Below are positions 43,572 through 56,089 of a stretch of DNA of 64,000 nt, piece by piece. A model generated the notes under the pieces. It did not search any database. It worked only from the letters and a program-made list of their open reading frames with translations, and was not told where the DNA came from. Source of the DNA: Halocaridina rubra (lineage: Eukaryota > Arthropoda > Malacostraca > Decapoda > Atyidae); NCBI GenBank assembly GCA_037179515.1, contig JAXCGZ010017009.1, positions 162,451-226,450 on the forward strand, given 5' to 3'. The translations under genes were made by a program, and so were the position numbers. Numbering within the stretch: position 1 is the first letter of the stretch; each line of letters begins with the position of its first letter.

Positions 43572-44550
43572 CAGCTTTCATTGTAGATTTAAGCATTTAT
43601 CATGTTATAATTGTCATAAACAGGGTCATTTACAGAAGGTTTGTAAAGAAGCCAAAAGAGAGAGTGGTTATAGTACAGCTAAAGGTTCAAATAAACCAAG
43701 CAAGGAAGATTTTAGTAGTAAACCTAAGTTTAATAGTAGGAAAACTGTAAAGATTGTGGATGATCAAGATGTATCATTACGTGATAATGATGATGAGGAT
43801 GATAAAGTGTTAACTGTCGGAGATAAAATCTATGCTGTTCATGCTGAACAATTTTATTTTTCTGTTAATAAGATGCAAGTTCCTTTTGAGGTTGATAGTG
43901 GTGCTACTGTTTCAACTTTGAATAAAGATTGGGTTGAGAAGTTGAATTTGAAAGTTGAACAATGTAAGAAACCCTTACAGGCTTATGATGATTTTAAAAT
44001 AAAGGTTTTGGGAAAAGTGATTGCTCCTGTTGTGTATAATGGATATAATGTATCACAAGTCTTTTATGTTGTTGGTTCAAAGAATACAAATTTATGTGGT
44101 AAAAATCTAATGAAACAAGTTGGTATTTAATTAGCAGGATTAGATGGAAGAACCAAGGTTAACAATGTTCATAATGTAAGTGTTGAACAAGTGTTTGAAG
44201 ATTATAATGTTAATGTAAGCAAACCTATTTCTAGCATTGTAGCTAAAATTCATTTAAAGAGTGATGCTATTCCAAAGTTTGTAAAAGCACGTACTGTTCC
44301 ATTTTACCATAAAGAGATGGTTGAAGTGGCTATTGATAAACTTGTAAGTGAAAATATTATAGAATCTGTTTCTCATAGTGAATGGGCTGCGCCAATTGTA
44401 CCTGTGTTAAAAGAGAATAAGAAAGAAATTCGCATATGTGCAGATTTTAAGCATTTGAATAAGCAAATACAATGTGATAAATACCCCTTGCCTAAGATGA
44501 ACTTTTGTGCAGTGTTGGCAAAGGCAAATTTTTTTCTAAGATTGATTTGA
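43489..44550 (+). pseudogene. Gypsy nucleocapsid, protease and N-terminal reverse transcriptase
   Basis: Zinc knuckle CYNCHKQGHLQKVC (C-X2-C-X4-H-X4-C) near 43595-43640. The aspartic protease signature is FEVDSGATVSTL near 43885, with IKVLGKVIAPV after it. A TAA at 44128 interrupts the frame, which otherwise continues into the RT: KARTVPFYHKEMV, ENIIESVSHSEWAAPIVPVL and RICADFKHLNKQI. The frame is lost at a T7 run near 44525-44535. In an active element this would be part of one gag-pol frame. Confidence 0.9.
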
Positions 44551-44621
44551 AGAATGCATATTTGCAAATACCTGTTGAAGAACAAAGTCAAGAGTTTTAA
44601 GTTATTAATACACACAAAGGA

Positions 44622-46952
44622 ATGTATAAATACAAGAGGTTGCCCTTTGGCTTGTCCTCTTCTCCTGGTATTTTTCAAAGATTTATTTCACAGATCTTAT
44701 GTAATATTGATGGTGTTGCTGCATATATGGATGATATAGTTGTCAGTGGTGAAACTAAAGATGAGCATGATGAGAGACTCAACAAAGTTTTAAATGTGTT
44801 GCAATCTCATAATATACAGATAAATAAGAGTAAAACAGTTTTAAATATGGAATGTATTGAATATTTAGGTTACTGTATATCAAGTGAAGGAATAAAACCA
44901 TCCCCAAAGAAGGTTAAAGCAACTTTGGATGCTCCTTGTCCTACCTCAGTAGCAGAGGTCCACTCATTTTTAGGGATGATTACATTTTACTGTAGATTTA
45001 TTAAGAATTTTTCAACTAAATCAGCTCCATTGTATGATTTATTGGAAAAAGGTGCCAAGTTTAAATGGACAAAGATTGAACAGAATGCATTTAAATGTCT
45101 TAAACAAGATTTTGTAGACTCTAAAGTGTTATTAAATTTTGATGGGTCATATCCCTTGGTTGTAGAAGTTGATGCTTCACCTGTTGGTGTAGGATGTGTG
45201 TTATTGCAAAAGGTCAATGGAGTAGAAAGACCTATTTATTTTGCAAGTAAGAAATTGAGTAGTGCTGAGATGAAATATTCACAGTTGGATAAAGAAGGAT
45301 TGTCTTTGATTTTCGCTGTCAAAAGATTTAGATATTTTCTTTTGGGTAGAAAATTTATGGCCAGAACGGACCATAAACCACTTTTAGGACTGTTTGGTAA
45401 AGATAAGCCAATTCCTCAGAATGCCAATTCTAGGATACAAAGATGGGCTTTGTTACTTTCTCAATATGACTTTGATCTAGTGCATAAACCTGGAAAAGAA
45501 AATGTTATTGCCGATGCACTTAGCCGTCTTCCAGTAAAAGATGAAATTCAGTCTGGAATTCCTGCTGAGTATGTAAGATTAGTGGAATTGCTTGATTTTG
45601 ATGAAATTTCTTATAAGGTAATTAGACAATATAATAAGAAAGATAAAGTGATGTCTCAGTTAATTAATTGTCTAAGATTTGGTTGGTCTAAAGAAAATAA
45701 TTTGTTACTCATGGAATATTGTAATGTTAAAGATGAATTGTCTCTTCATAATGATGTAGTGTTATACAGGAATCGTATTGTAATACCTGTAGAGTTGAGG
45801 TGTAAGATATTGACTCATTTACATAAAGGTCATAATGGAATAAATGCCATGAAAGCAGAGTCTAGGAAATGGGTTTGGTGGCCAAAGATTGACCAAGACC
45901 TTGCAGAGATGACAAAGAATTGTAATATTTGTTTTAAGAATTATAAACAACCACCAGCTAATACTTTGTCATGGCCTAATACGGGAAAACCATGGTCTAG
46001 GGTCCATATGGACTATGCAGGTCCTATTGATGGTAAATATTTTCTAATTGTCATTGATTCTTATAGTAAGTTCTTAGATATACAGTTCTCTAGTTCTGCA
46101 ACATCTGGTGTCACTATAAATCACCTAAGGAAAGTATTTTCTAATTTAGGCTTGCCAGACATGATAGTGTCAGATAATGCTCCTAATTTTGTATCACAGG
46201 AAATGAAGGTGTTTTTGCAAAAGAATGGTATAAAACATGTTTGTCCTGCCCCTTATCATCCAGCCTCTAATGGTCTTGCAGAAAGAGCTGTAAGGACATT
46301 TAAGGAGAGTTTAAGAAAATTTAAAGAGGAAGATTATACTACTAGAGTTTGTCGTTTTCTTTATAATTATAGAAGAACTGTACATTCTGCTACAGGAAAA
46401 GCTCCTGCAGAGATTATGTTTAATAGAAATTTCAGAGGTACTGTAGATGTAAAGCTGAAAGAAAGTAAAGAATGTAATGATAGTCTTTCAAATGAAGAAA
46501 ACATGTACAAAGTTGATGATGCTGTGTTTGCACGTAACTATGGTAAAGGTCCACTATGGGTGGAAGGTAGAATTGTAGAAGTATTGGGTTTAAGAAATTA
46601 TAAAGTGCAAGTACATTGTTCAGGGAATATGATATGGAAAAGACATTCTGATCAATTGATGCATAGATATTTTGGAGATTTCAATCAGTCTAATAATGAA
46701 ATGTTGAATAATGATTATGATAATCCTTTTGTAAGTGAAATTGATGCTGATAATCCTGTTGTAACAAGTGTTCCTAGTGAATTAACAACCAATTCTAATA
46801 TTATAGAAACAAATGGTGTACTTTCAAGAGATGTTATTAATGTACCTTCAAGAGATGTAAGTAATAGTGCATGTGATGAGTTACCTATACAGACTCCAGT
46901 AGTGAGAAGGTCTCAGAGACATATCAAGCACCCTGATCGTCTTAATTTGTAA
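44622..46952 (+). CDS. Gypsy pol fragment: RT palm, RNase H, integrase
   Basis: 776-codon open frame. RT: LPFGLSSSPGIFQRF and the catalytic YMDDI (near 44725), then SFLGMITFYCRFIKNFS. RNase H: VEVDASPVGVGCVLLQ and ARTDHKPL. The spacer ends in KENVIADALSRLP. Integrase: zinc-binding H..H..C..C (LHKGHNGINAMKAE to NCNICFKNY), catalytic Asp in VHMDYAGPIDGKYFL, second Asp in VSDNAPNFVS, and Glu in SNGLAERAVRTFKE, giving a complete DDE triad. The listed start is only the first Met. The frame is cut off from the upstream RT by a TAA at 44599 and a frameshift near 44530, so this is a remnant of a longer polyprotein. Confidence 0.93.
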   Translation: MYKYKRLPFGLSSSPGIFQRFISQILCNIDGVAAYMDDIVVSGETKDEHDERLNKVLNVLQSHNIQINKSKTVLNMECIEYLGYCISSEGIKPSPKKVKATLDAPCPTSVAEVHSFLGMITFYCRFIKNFSTKSAPLYDLLEKGAKFKWTKIEQNAFKCLKQDFVDSKVLLNFDGSYPLVVEVDASPVGVGCVLLQKVNGVERPIYFASKKLSSAEMKYSQLDKEGLSLIFAVKRFRYFLLGRKFMARTDHKPLLGLFGKDKPIPQNANSRIQRWALLLSQYDFDLVHKPGKENVIADALSRLPVKDEIQSGIPAEYVRLVELLDFDEISYKVIRQYNKKDKVMSQLINCLRFGWSKENNLLLMEYCNVKDELSLHNDVVLYRNRIVIPVELRCKILTHLHKGHNGINAMKAESRKWVWWPKIDQDLAEMTKNCNICFKNYKQPPANTLSWPNTGKPWSRVHMDYAGPIDGKYFLIVIDSYSKFLDIQFSSSATSGVTINHLRKVFSNLGLPDMIVSDNAPNFVSQEMKVFLQKNGIKHVCPAPYHPASNGLAERAVRTFKESLRKFKEEDYTTRVCRFLYNYRRTVHSATGKAPAEIMFNRNFRGTVDVKLKESKECNDSLSNEENMYKVDDAVFARNYGKGPLWVEGRIVEVLGLRNYKVQVHCSGNMIWKRHSDQLMHRYFGDFNQSNNEMLNNDYDNPFVSEIDADNPVVTSVPSELTTNSNIIETNGVLSRDVINVPSRDVSNSACDELPIQTPVVRRSQRHIKHPDRLNL

Positions 46953-47048
46953 ATAGTGCTTTGAACTCCTTATATAGAATTTTCATGGGTGCCTTGTTTT
47001 AAGAAGTTGATGATTTATTTTTTATATGTGATGTATTGCAAATTCTAT

Positions 47049-47058
47049 GGGAAAGGAA
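47049..47058 (+). promoter_or_regulatory. Polypurine tract of the gypsy element
   Basis: GGGAAAGGAA lies directly before the TG of the 3' LTR, the standard place for the plus-strand primer. Confidence 0.85.
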
Positions 47059-47250
47059 TGTTATTATATAAGTGATCTAATCCTTTATTTATAATAAGGT
47101 TATTCCCTTTATCGCACCTCTTTTGTTTTCATTGTACTTCTACCCGTGGTTGGTTTCTAATGTTTATATTGATTGAGCCGACCGGTACCCATCTTGCAAC
47201 AATAAACTGGAAGCCATGATATATGCTCATTATTAGTACAAACCTTTACA
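47059..47250 (+). repeat. 3' LTR
   Basis: Same length as the 5' LTR, with three substitutions (G/T, C/T and G/A). It is followed by GATAT, the second copy of the target duplication. Confidence 0.97.
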
Positions 47251-47606
47251 GATATGGTGACAGTCTTTAAATTCGTTCATGGTTATGAGAGAGTGGATAG
47301 GGATCTATATTTTGATATGGCTGGCTCTAGAACTAGAGGTCATAGTTTGAAGCTTCATAAGAAAACTTCTTTGCAGGATGTAAGGAAATACTTCTTCAGT
47401 GTAAGAGTAGTTGATAATTGGAATTGGCTAAGCGAGGAGGTAGTTAATGCTATCTCAATCCATAGTTTTAAGGACAGGTATGATAAGTATCACTAAGTAT
47501 AAAATGGAAGCAATCAGGAGACGGGAAGATACGAGCTTTGGGCTCTTTCCCGTAAACACAATTAGGTAAATACAATTAGGTAAATAAACACACACACACA
47601 CACACA
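47251..47606 (+). mobile_element. LINE-B copy, part 2 (after the gypsy insertion)
   Basis: Resumes the copy cut at 42399 in the DMVTVFKF block and is open to [10 protein letters not shown] at 47496. The 3'UTR has the hairpin, two ATTAGGTAA units and (AC)n (47588-47606). The next unit starts at the end of this (AC)n. Confidence 0.93.
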
Positions 47607-47611
47607 TCAAA

Positions 47612-49660
47612 ATGAATGAGCTTTTTGCAGTTATTGACTGGAGAACCTTATTTTACAACAAATCTGTACAAGAAATGTATGACATCTTTTGTGAGAAATA
47701 TGGGAAGATAGTAGATTGCTGCATACCTGTCACCAAAGTAGGTGTAATTCATGCCAGAGAGAAATGGTTCGATAATGGGTGTAAAAGAGCTAAGGAGTGG
47801 AGAGACAAATGCTGGAAAAGGTATAGGAGGAGAAAAAACATAAATGCCTGGCAAACCTACAAAAGAGCAAGAAATGACTACCTAAGTAAAAGGAGAGAGG
47901 CAGAGAGAGACTATGAGAGGGACATCACCAGGAAGGCTAAGGAAAATCCCAAGCTTTTCCATAGCTTTATCAGAGGAAAACTGAAGGTAAAAGAACAGGT
48001 TTTAAGGCTACAGAGAGCGGATGGAAGCATCACTGAGACGGATGAAGAGATCTGCAAAGAATTGAACAAGGAGTTTCAGTCAGTATTTACAGTAGAAAAT
48101 ACCCCACCCCCTCAGATTGCAGCGATAGAAGCTCAAGGGCCAGTATTAGAGAACATCAACCTTACAGCCACAGAGGTATGCAAAGCGCTGATGGATTTAG
48201 ATGTTCATAAAGCTACAGGTCCCGATGACATATCCCCTCATGTGCTTAAAAAATGCGCAAACACAATATCAGTGGCACTAAGTATTATATTTAAGGAGTC
48301 ACTGGAGTCGGGGGAGATTCCAAGATGCTGGAAACAAGCAAATGTGATACCTATCTTCAAAAAGGGAAGGAGGGATACGGCTCTGAACTATAGACCAGTT
48401 TCCTTGACCAGCATAGTTTGCAAAGTTATGGAGAAACTACTAAGGAAACATATCTCTCTTCACTTGGAATCCTTCAACTTTTTGTCAGTGAGGCAACATG
48501 GCTTCAGAGAAGGTAGATCAACAGTAACAAACTTATTAGAATTTTATGATGAGGTAAGCCAAATCTTACAGGAAAGAGAGGGCTGGGCAGATTGCATATT
48601 CCTAGACTTCCAGAAAGCGTTTGACACTGTTCCACATGGGAGACTTATTAGGAAGCTGCAATCAATGGCTAGAATAGGTGGAAATGTTTTGGAATGGATA
48701 AAAACTTACTTAGAAGGAAGGGAACAGAGGGTTAGAGTAAGACACTCAGTGTCTGAATGGAGAAGAGTTAGTAGTGGAGTTCCACAGGGTTCAGTTTTAG
48801 GGCCACTTTTGTTCCTTGTATATGTAAATGACCTACCAGAGTGTGTAAATTCATTCATGAATATGTTTGCAGATGTTGCAAAGATTGTGAAGAAAGTAAA
48901 AAACGAGAACAATGGTAGAGAACTTCAGGAAGATCTAAATAATCTGCATGAGTGGTCAGAAAAGTGGCTAATGAAATTCAATACTTCAAAATGTAAGGTA
49001 ATGAGAATGGGTACAAGTGCAAGAAGGCCCAAGCTTGACTACTCGGTGGCTGGAGTACAACTTCAAGAGACAGAAAATGAGAGAGATCTAGGAGTAAACA
49101 TACTGGCAGATTTGTCTCCAGAAATACATATAAATGGCATAGTAAGGGCAGCATATGCATTCTTATCAAATGTAAGGGTAGCCTTCAGGCACATGGACAA
49201 GGAAATGTTCAGAAATATTTATGTAACCTATGTGAGGCCAAAACTCGAATATGCAGCCCCCTTTTGGAATCCGCACTTGAAAAAGCACATAGCTAAGCTT
49301 GAAAAAGTTCAAAGACATGCCACGAAACTGGTGCCAGAAATACGCAATCTCAGTTATGATGAGAGGCTGAGGGAATTAGACTTACCATCACTCGAAGCTA
49401 GAAGAGTGAGGGGGGATATGGTGACAGTCTTTAAATTCCTTCATGGTTATGATAGAGTGGATAGGGATCGATATTTTGATATGGCTGGCTCTAGAACTAG
49501 AGGTCATAGTTTGAAGCTTCGTAAGAAAACTTCTTTGCAGGATGTAAGGAAATACTTTTTCAGTGTCAGAGTAGTTGATAATTGGAATTGGCTAAGCGAG
49601 GAGGTAGTTAATGCTATCTCAATCCATAGTTTTAAGGACAGGTATGATAAGTATCACTAA
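47612..49660 (+). CDS. LINE-B ORF2 fragment, 682 codons, RT with mutated active site
   Basis: Uninterrupted frame from MNELFAVIDWRTLFYN to [10 protein letters not shown]. It lacks the endonuclease, so the Met is internal to the original ORF2. Linker region, KATGPDDISPHVLKK, QHGFREGRSTVTNLLEF, DFQKAFDTVPHGRL and SSGVPQGSVLGPLLFLVY are intact. The catalytic motif, FADD in other copies, reads FADV here (GAT GTT at 48872-48877), and PECVN replaces PESVN. Loss of the second palm aspartate is expected to abolish polymerase activity. The frame is therefore open because it is young, not because it is functional. Confidence 0.93.
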   Translation: MNELFAVIDWRTLFYNKSVQEMYDIFCEKYGKIVDCCIPVTKVGVIHAREKWFDNGCKRAKEWRDKCWKRYRRRKNINAWQTYKRARNDYLSKRREAERDYERDITRKAKENPKLFHSFIRGKLKVKEQVLRLQRADGSITETDEEICKELNKEFQSVFTVENTPPPQIAAIEAQGPVLENINLTATEVCKALMDLDVHKATGPDDISPHVLKKCANTISVALSIIFKESLESGEIPRCWKQANVIPIFKKGRRDTALNYRPVSLTSIVCKVMEKLLRKHISLHLESFNFLSVRQHGFREGRSTVTNLLEFYDEVSQILQEREGWADCIFLDFQKAFDTVPHGRLIRKLQSMARIGGNVLEWIKTYLEGREQRVRVRHSVSEWRRVSSGVPQGSVLGPLLFLVYVNDLPECVNSFMNMFADVAKIVKKVKNENNGRELQEDLNNLHEWSEKWLMKFNTSKCKVMRMGTSARRPKLDYSVAGVQLQETENERDLGVNILADLSPEIHINGIVRAAYAFLSNVRVAFRHMDKEMFRNIYVTYVRPKLEYAAPFWNPHLKKHIAKLEKVQRHATKLVPEIRNLSYDERLRELDLPSLEARRVRGDMVTVFKFLHGYDRVDRDRYFDMAGSRTRGHSLKLRKKTSLQDVRKYFFSVRVVDNWNWLSEEVVNAISIHSFKDRYDKYH

Positions 49661-49684
49661 GTATAAAATGGAAGCGATCAGGAG

Positions 49685-49717
49685 ACGGGAAGATACGAGC
49701 TTTGGGCTCTTTCCCGT
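49685..49717 (+). other. Conserved 3'UTR hairpin of LINE-B
   Basis: ACGGGAA (49685-49691) pairs with TTCCCGT (49711-49717), and GAGC (49697-49700) pairs with GCTC (49706-49709). The same structure is present in almost every copy, for example about 6948-6980, 16648-16680, 40877-40910 and, on minus, 2284-2316. By analogy with L2-type LINEs it is the likely RT recognition element, upstream of the short terminal repeats. Confidence 0.7.
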
Positions 49718-49770
49718 AAACACGATTAGGTAAATACAATTAGGTAAACAAACACACACACACACACACA

Positions 49771-51935
49771 TCAAAATGAATGAGCTTTTTGCAGTTATTG
49801 ACTGGAGAACCTTATTTTACAACAAATCTGTACAAGAAATGTATGACATCTTTTGTGAGAAATATGGGAAGATAGTAGATTGCTGCATACCTGTCACCAA
49901 AGTAGGTGTAATTCATGCCAGAGAGAAATGGTTCGATAATGGGTGTAAAAGAGCTAAGGAGTGGAGAGACAAATGCTGGAAAAGGTATAGGAGGAGAAAA
50001 AACATAAATGCCTGGCAAACCTACAAAAGAGCAAGAAATGACTACCTAAGTAAAAGGAGAGAGGCAGAGAGAGACTATGAGAGGGGCATCACCAGGAAGG
50101 CTAAGGAAAATCCCAAGCTTTTCCATAGCTTTATCAGAGGAAAACTGAAGGTAAAAGAACAGGTTTTAAGGCTAAAGAGAGCGGATGGAAGCATCACTGA
50201 GACGGATGAAGAGATCTGCAAAGAATTGAACAAGGAGTTTCAGTCAGTATTTACAGTAGAAAATACCCCACCCCCTCAGATTGCAGCGATAGAAGCTCAA
50301 GGGCCAGTATTAGAGAACATCAACCTTACAGCCACAGAGGTATGCAAAGCGCTGATGGATTTAGATGTTCATAAAGCTACAGGTCCCGATGACATATCCC
50401 CTCATGTGCTTAAAAAATGTGCAAACACAGTATCAGTGGCACTAAGTATTATATTTAAGGAGTCACTGGAGTCGGGGGAGATTCCAAGATGCTGGAAACA
50501 AGCAAATGTGATACCTATCTTCAAAAAGGGAAGGAGGGATACGGCTCTGAACTATAGACCAGTTTCCTTGACCAGCATAGTTTGCAAAGTTATGGAGAAA
50601 CTACTAAGGAAACATATCTCTCTTCACTTGGAATCCTTCAACTTTTTGTCAGTGAGGCAACATGGCTTCAGAGAAGGTAGATCAACAGTAACAAACTTAT
50701 TAGAATTTTATGATGAGGTAAGCCAAATCTTACAGGAAAGAGAGGGCTGGGCAGATTGCATATTCCTAGACTTCCAGAAAGCGTTTGACACTGTTCCACA
50801 TGGGAGACTTATTAGGAAGCTGCAATCAATGGCTAGAATAGGTGGAAATGTTTTGGAATGGATAAAAACTTACTTAGAAGGAAGGGAACAGAGGGTTAGA
50901 GTAAGACACTCAGTGTCTGAATGGAGAAGAGTTAGTAGTGGAGTTCCACAGGGTTCAGTTTTAGGGCCACTTTTGTTCCTTGTATATGTAAATGACCTAC
51001 CAGAGTGTGTAAATTCATTCATGAATATGTTTGCAGATGTTGCAAAGATTGTGAAGAAAGTAAAAAACGAGAACAATGGTAGAGAATTTCAGGAGGATCT
51101 AAATAATCTGCATGAGTGGTCAGAAAAGTGGCTAATGAAATTCAATACTTCAAAATGTAAGGTAATGAGAATGGGTACAAGTGCAAGAAGGCCCAAGCTT
51201 GACTACTCGGTGGCTGGAGTACAACTTCAAGAGACAGAAAATGAGAGAGATCTAGGAGTAAACATACTGGCAGATTTGTCTCCAGAAATACATATAAATG
51301 GCATAGTAAGGGTAGCATATGCATTCTTATCAAATGTAAGGGTAGCCTTCAGGCACATGGACAAGGAAATGTTCAGAAATATTTATGTAACCTATGTGAG
51401 GCCAAAACTCGAATATGCAGCCCCCTTTTGGAATCCGCACTTGAAAAAGCACATAGCTAAGCTTGAAAAAGTTCAAAGACATGCCACGAAACTGGTGCCA
51501 GAAATACGCAATCTCAGTTATGATGAGAGGCTGAGGGAATTAGACTTACCATCACTCGAAGCTAGAAGAGTGAGGGGGGGATATGGTGACAGTCTTTAAA
51601 TTCCTTCATGGTTATGATAGAGTGGATAGGGATCGATATTTTGATATGGCTGGCTCTAGAACTAGAGGTCATAGTTTGAAGCTTCGTAAGAAAACTTCTT
51701 TGCAGGATGTAAGGAAATACTTTTTCAGTGTAAGAGTAGTTGATAATTGGAATTGGCTAAGCGAGGAGGTAGTTAATGCTATCTCAATCCATAGTTTTAA
51801 GGACAGGTATGATAAGTATCACTAAGTATAAAATGGAAGCGATCAGGAGACGGGAAGATACGAGCTTTGGGCTCTTTCCCGTAAACACGATTAGGTAAAT
51901 ACAATTAGGTAAACAAACACACACACACACACACA
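49771..51935 (+). mobile_element. Tandem LINE-B unit 2 of 3
   Basis: 2165-bp unit, same borders as unit 1. Private changes include ERGITRK for ERDITRK, NTVSVAL for NTISVAL, REFQED for RELQED, VRVAYAF for VRAAYAF, and one extra G near 51575. Confidence 0.95.
49776..51825 (+). pseudogene. LINE-B ORF2 fragment, frameshifted by one extra G
   Basis: Same content as unit 1, including the FADV active-site change (51036-51041). It is open for 607 codons to 51599. A G7 run near 51575, where the other units have G6, shifts the frame before DMVTVFKF; the remaining 80 codons (51583-51825) follow in the next frame. This is a single-base homopolymer difference and could be a sequencing error. Confidence 0.92.

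Positions 51936-54433
<2,498 letters not shown>

Positions 54434-54526
<93 letters not shown>
54434..54526. repeat. (AT)n microsatellite at the 5' junction of a LINE-B copy
   Basis: About 46 AT units. A truncated LINE-B starts right after it. Confidence 0.97.
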
Positions 54527-54527
<1 letters not shown>

Positions 54528-55727
54528 TACAGATGCTGATGATATATCCCCCTTATGTACTTAAGTAATGCGGTAATACAATATCGGTGGCGCTATGCAT
54601 CATATATGAAAACTAGCTGGAATCTGAGGAAATTCCACACTGCTGGAAGCATGTGAACATGGTACCTATCTTCAAAAGGAGAAGGAGTGGTCCAGCTCTA
54701 AACAAGAGGCTTGTTTCCTTAACCAGCATAGCTTGTAAACTTATGGAAAAACTACTAAGAAAACACATCTCTCTTCACTTGGAATCCTTCAACCTTTTGT
54801 CAATGAGACAACATGGCTTCACAGAAGACAGATGAGCAGTATCAAACTTATCAATTATATGATGAGGTAAGCCAGATCTTACAGGAAAGAGAGGACTGGG
54901 CAGATTGGATATTCCTAGATTTTCAGAAGGCATTTGAATCGGTCTCACACGGGAGGCTATTAAAAAGCTGCAAATAATGGCAATAGGAGGAAATGTATTG
55001 GAATAGATAAAAACTTACTTATAAGAAAAGGAACAAAGGGTTATAGTAAGACACTTAGTGTACGAATGGAGTAGGGTTAGTAGTGGGGTCCCATAAGGGT
55101 TCAGTTGTAAGGCCACCTTTGTTACTTGTAAACATAAATGACGTAAGAGTCTGTAAATTCATTCTTGAATATGCTTGCAGATGATGCAAAGATTGTGAAG
55201 AAAGTAAGAGATAAGAACAATGGTACAGAACTTCAGGAAGACCTAAATAGTCTGCACGAGTTGTCAGAAAAGTGGCTAATGAAATTTAGCACTTCAAAAT
55301 GTCAGGTAATGAGAATGGGTACAAGTGCAAGAAGATTCAAGCTTCGGTACTCAATAGCAGGATCAGAACTTCATTGACAGAGAATAAGAGAGATCTAGGA
55401 GTAAACATGTTGGCAGGTTTACTCTGGAAATTCATATAAATGGCATAGTGAGGGCAGCATATGCTTTCTTAGCAAATGTAAGGGTAGCCTTCAGACACAT
55501 GGACAATGAAATATTATGGAATATTTATATACCTTAAGTGAGACCAAAGCTTGATATGCAGCTCCCTTTTAGAATCCACACTTGAAAAAGCACATAACAA
55601 GCTGGAAAAAATTCAAAGACATGCCACGAAACTGGTGCCAGAAATACGCAATCTTAGTTATGAGGAGAGGCTGAGGGACTCAGACTTACTATCACTCGAA
55701 GCTAGAAGACTGAGGAGGATGTGATGA
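54527..55727 (+). mobile_element. Old LINE-B copy, truncated at both ends
   Basis: Starts in the TDADDISP-like equivalent of KATGPDDISPHVL. It has NMVPIFKRRRSG, SLTSIACKLMEKLLRKHISL, MRQHGFTEDR, a catalytic LADDAKIVKKV and SEKWLMKFSTSKCQVMRMG. It ends in the RRLRRM block at about 55727, without the last 100 codons or the 3'UTR. Multiple frameshifts. Only 70 bp separate it from TTLL exon 2. Confidence 0.85.
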
Positions 55728-55797
55728 CTGATTTCTTACAAATGATCACAGAAATTATGGATATATGATGAAAATTAAGCTAAAACGCATTTCCTAC

Positions 55798-55989
55798 CTG
55801 TAACTGAGATGAATTTGAAATTTTCATCTTTTTGTCCATATGAACTATTTTGTAGTGAGCAGAAAGCAAGGCATCCCATTCATGATCTTTAAGAGTGATG
55901 GGAGGTGGTGAGTCCAGGTCATCATGACAACATGACTGGATAAACTGCTCCACATGGGCCAACGCCTGCCTCACCCGCTTCATTGGTAC
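55798..55989 (-). CDS. TTLL3/8-like tubulin glycylase, exon 2 of those visible
   Basis: 192-bp exon, phase 0 at both ends, acceptor CATTTTCAG and donor GTAGGA. It reads VPMKRVRQALAHVEQFIQSC, then DDLDSPPPITLKDHEWDALL, SAHYKIVHM and ISNSSQLQ. In vertebrate TTLL3 the corresponding stretch has an ACEEYL..L.H.DID..., P..L...W..FL..YY.VVH pattern (from memory). It forms the N-terminal lobe before the nucleotide-binding signature. Exon 3, 32 kb downstream, begins in the same phase, and the protein reads on without an obvious gap. Confidence 0.88.
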
Positions 55990-56089
55990 CTGAAAATGTA
56001 TAATAATGCGATTATACATATACATTACCAGCACATTCCAAATTCTTCCTTTCTTAAATGTCCATTACCTCTGTCTTTGGTAATGAGAA

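Larger units (their letters stand above)
42400..47250 (+). mobile_element. Ty3/gypsy LTR retrotransposon, nearly complete
   Basis: 4851 bp between two 192-bp LTRs and flanked by the 5-bp duplication GATAT (42395-42399 and 47251-47255). Order: 5' LTR, primer-binding site, leader, gag-like ORF with zinc knuckle, protease, reverse transcriptase, RNase H, integrase, polypurine tract, 3' LTR. The RT-RH-IN order places it in Ty3/gypsy. The lack of a chromodomain and the RRSQR..PDRLNL C-terminus resemble mag/K02A2.6-like elements, an inference. There is no envelope ORF: only 106 bp separate pol from the 3' LTR. The LTRs differ at 3 of 192 positions (1.6%), so insertion was recent on the scale of this locus. 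Several frameshifts and two stops disable it. Confidence 0.96.
47607..49770 (+). mobile_element. Tandem LINE-B unit 1 of 3
   Basis: 2164-bp unit from TCAAAATGAATGAGC, at the end of the endonuclease region, to the end of its own (AC)n tail. It is followed head-to-tail by two further units with the same 5' truncation point. In unbroken LINE-B the sequence before the truncation point is GATTACATCAAAATG, so the junction ACACACATCAAAATG shares ACATC with it. Confidence 0.95.

Noticed and set aside
42400..47250. Integrated virus with envelope gene
   Set aside because: No envelope ORF: pol is followed within 106 bp by the polypurine tract and LTR. Structure is that of a Ty3/gypsy retrotransposon.
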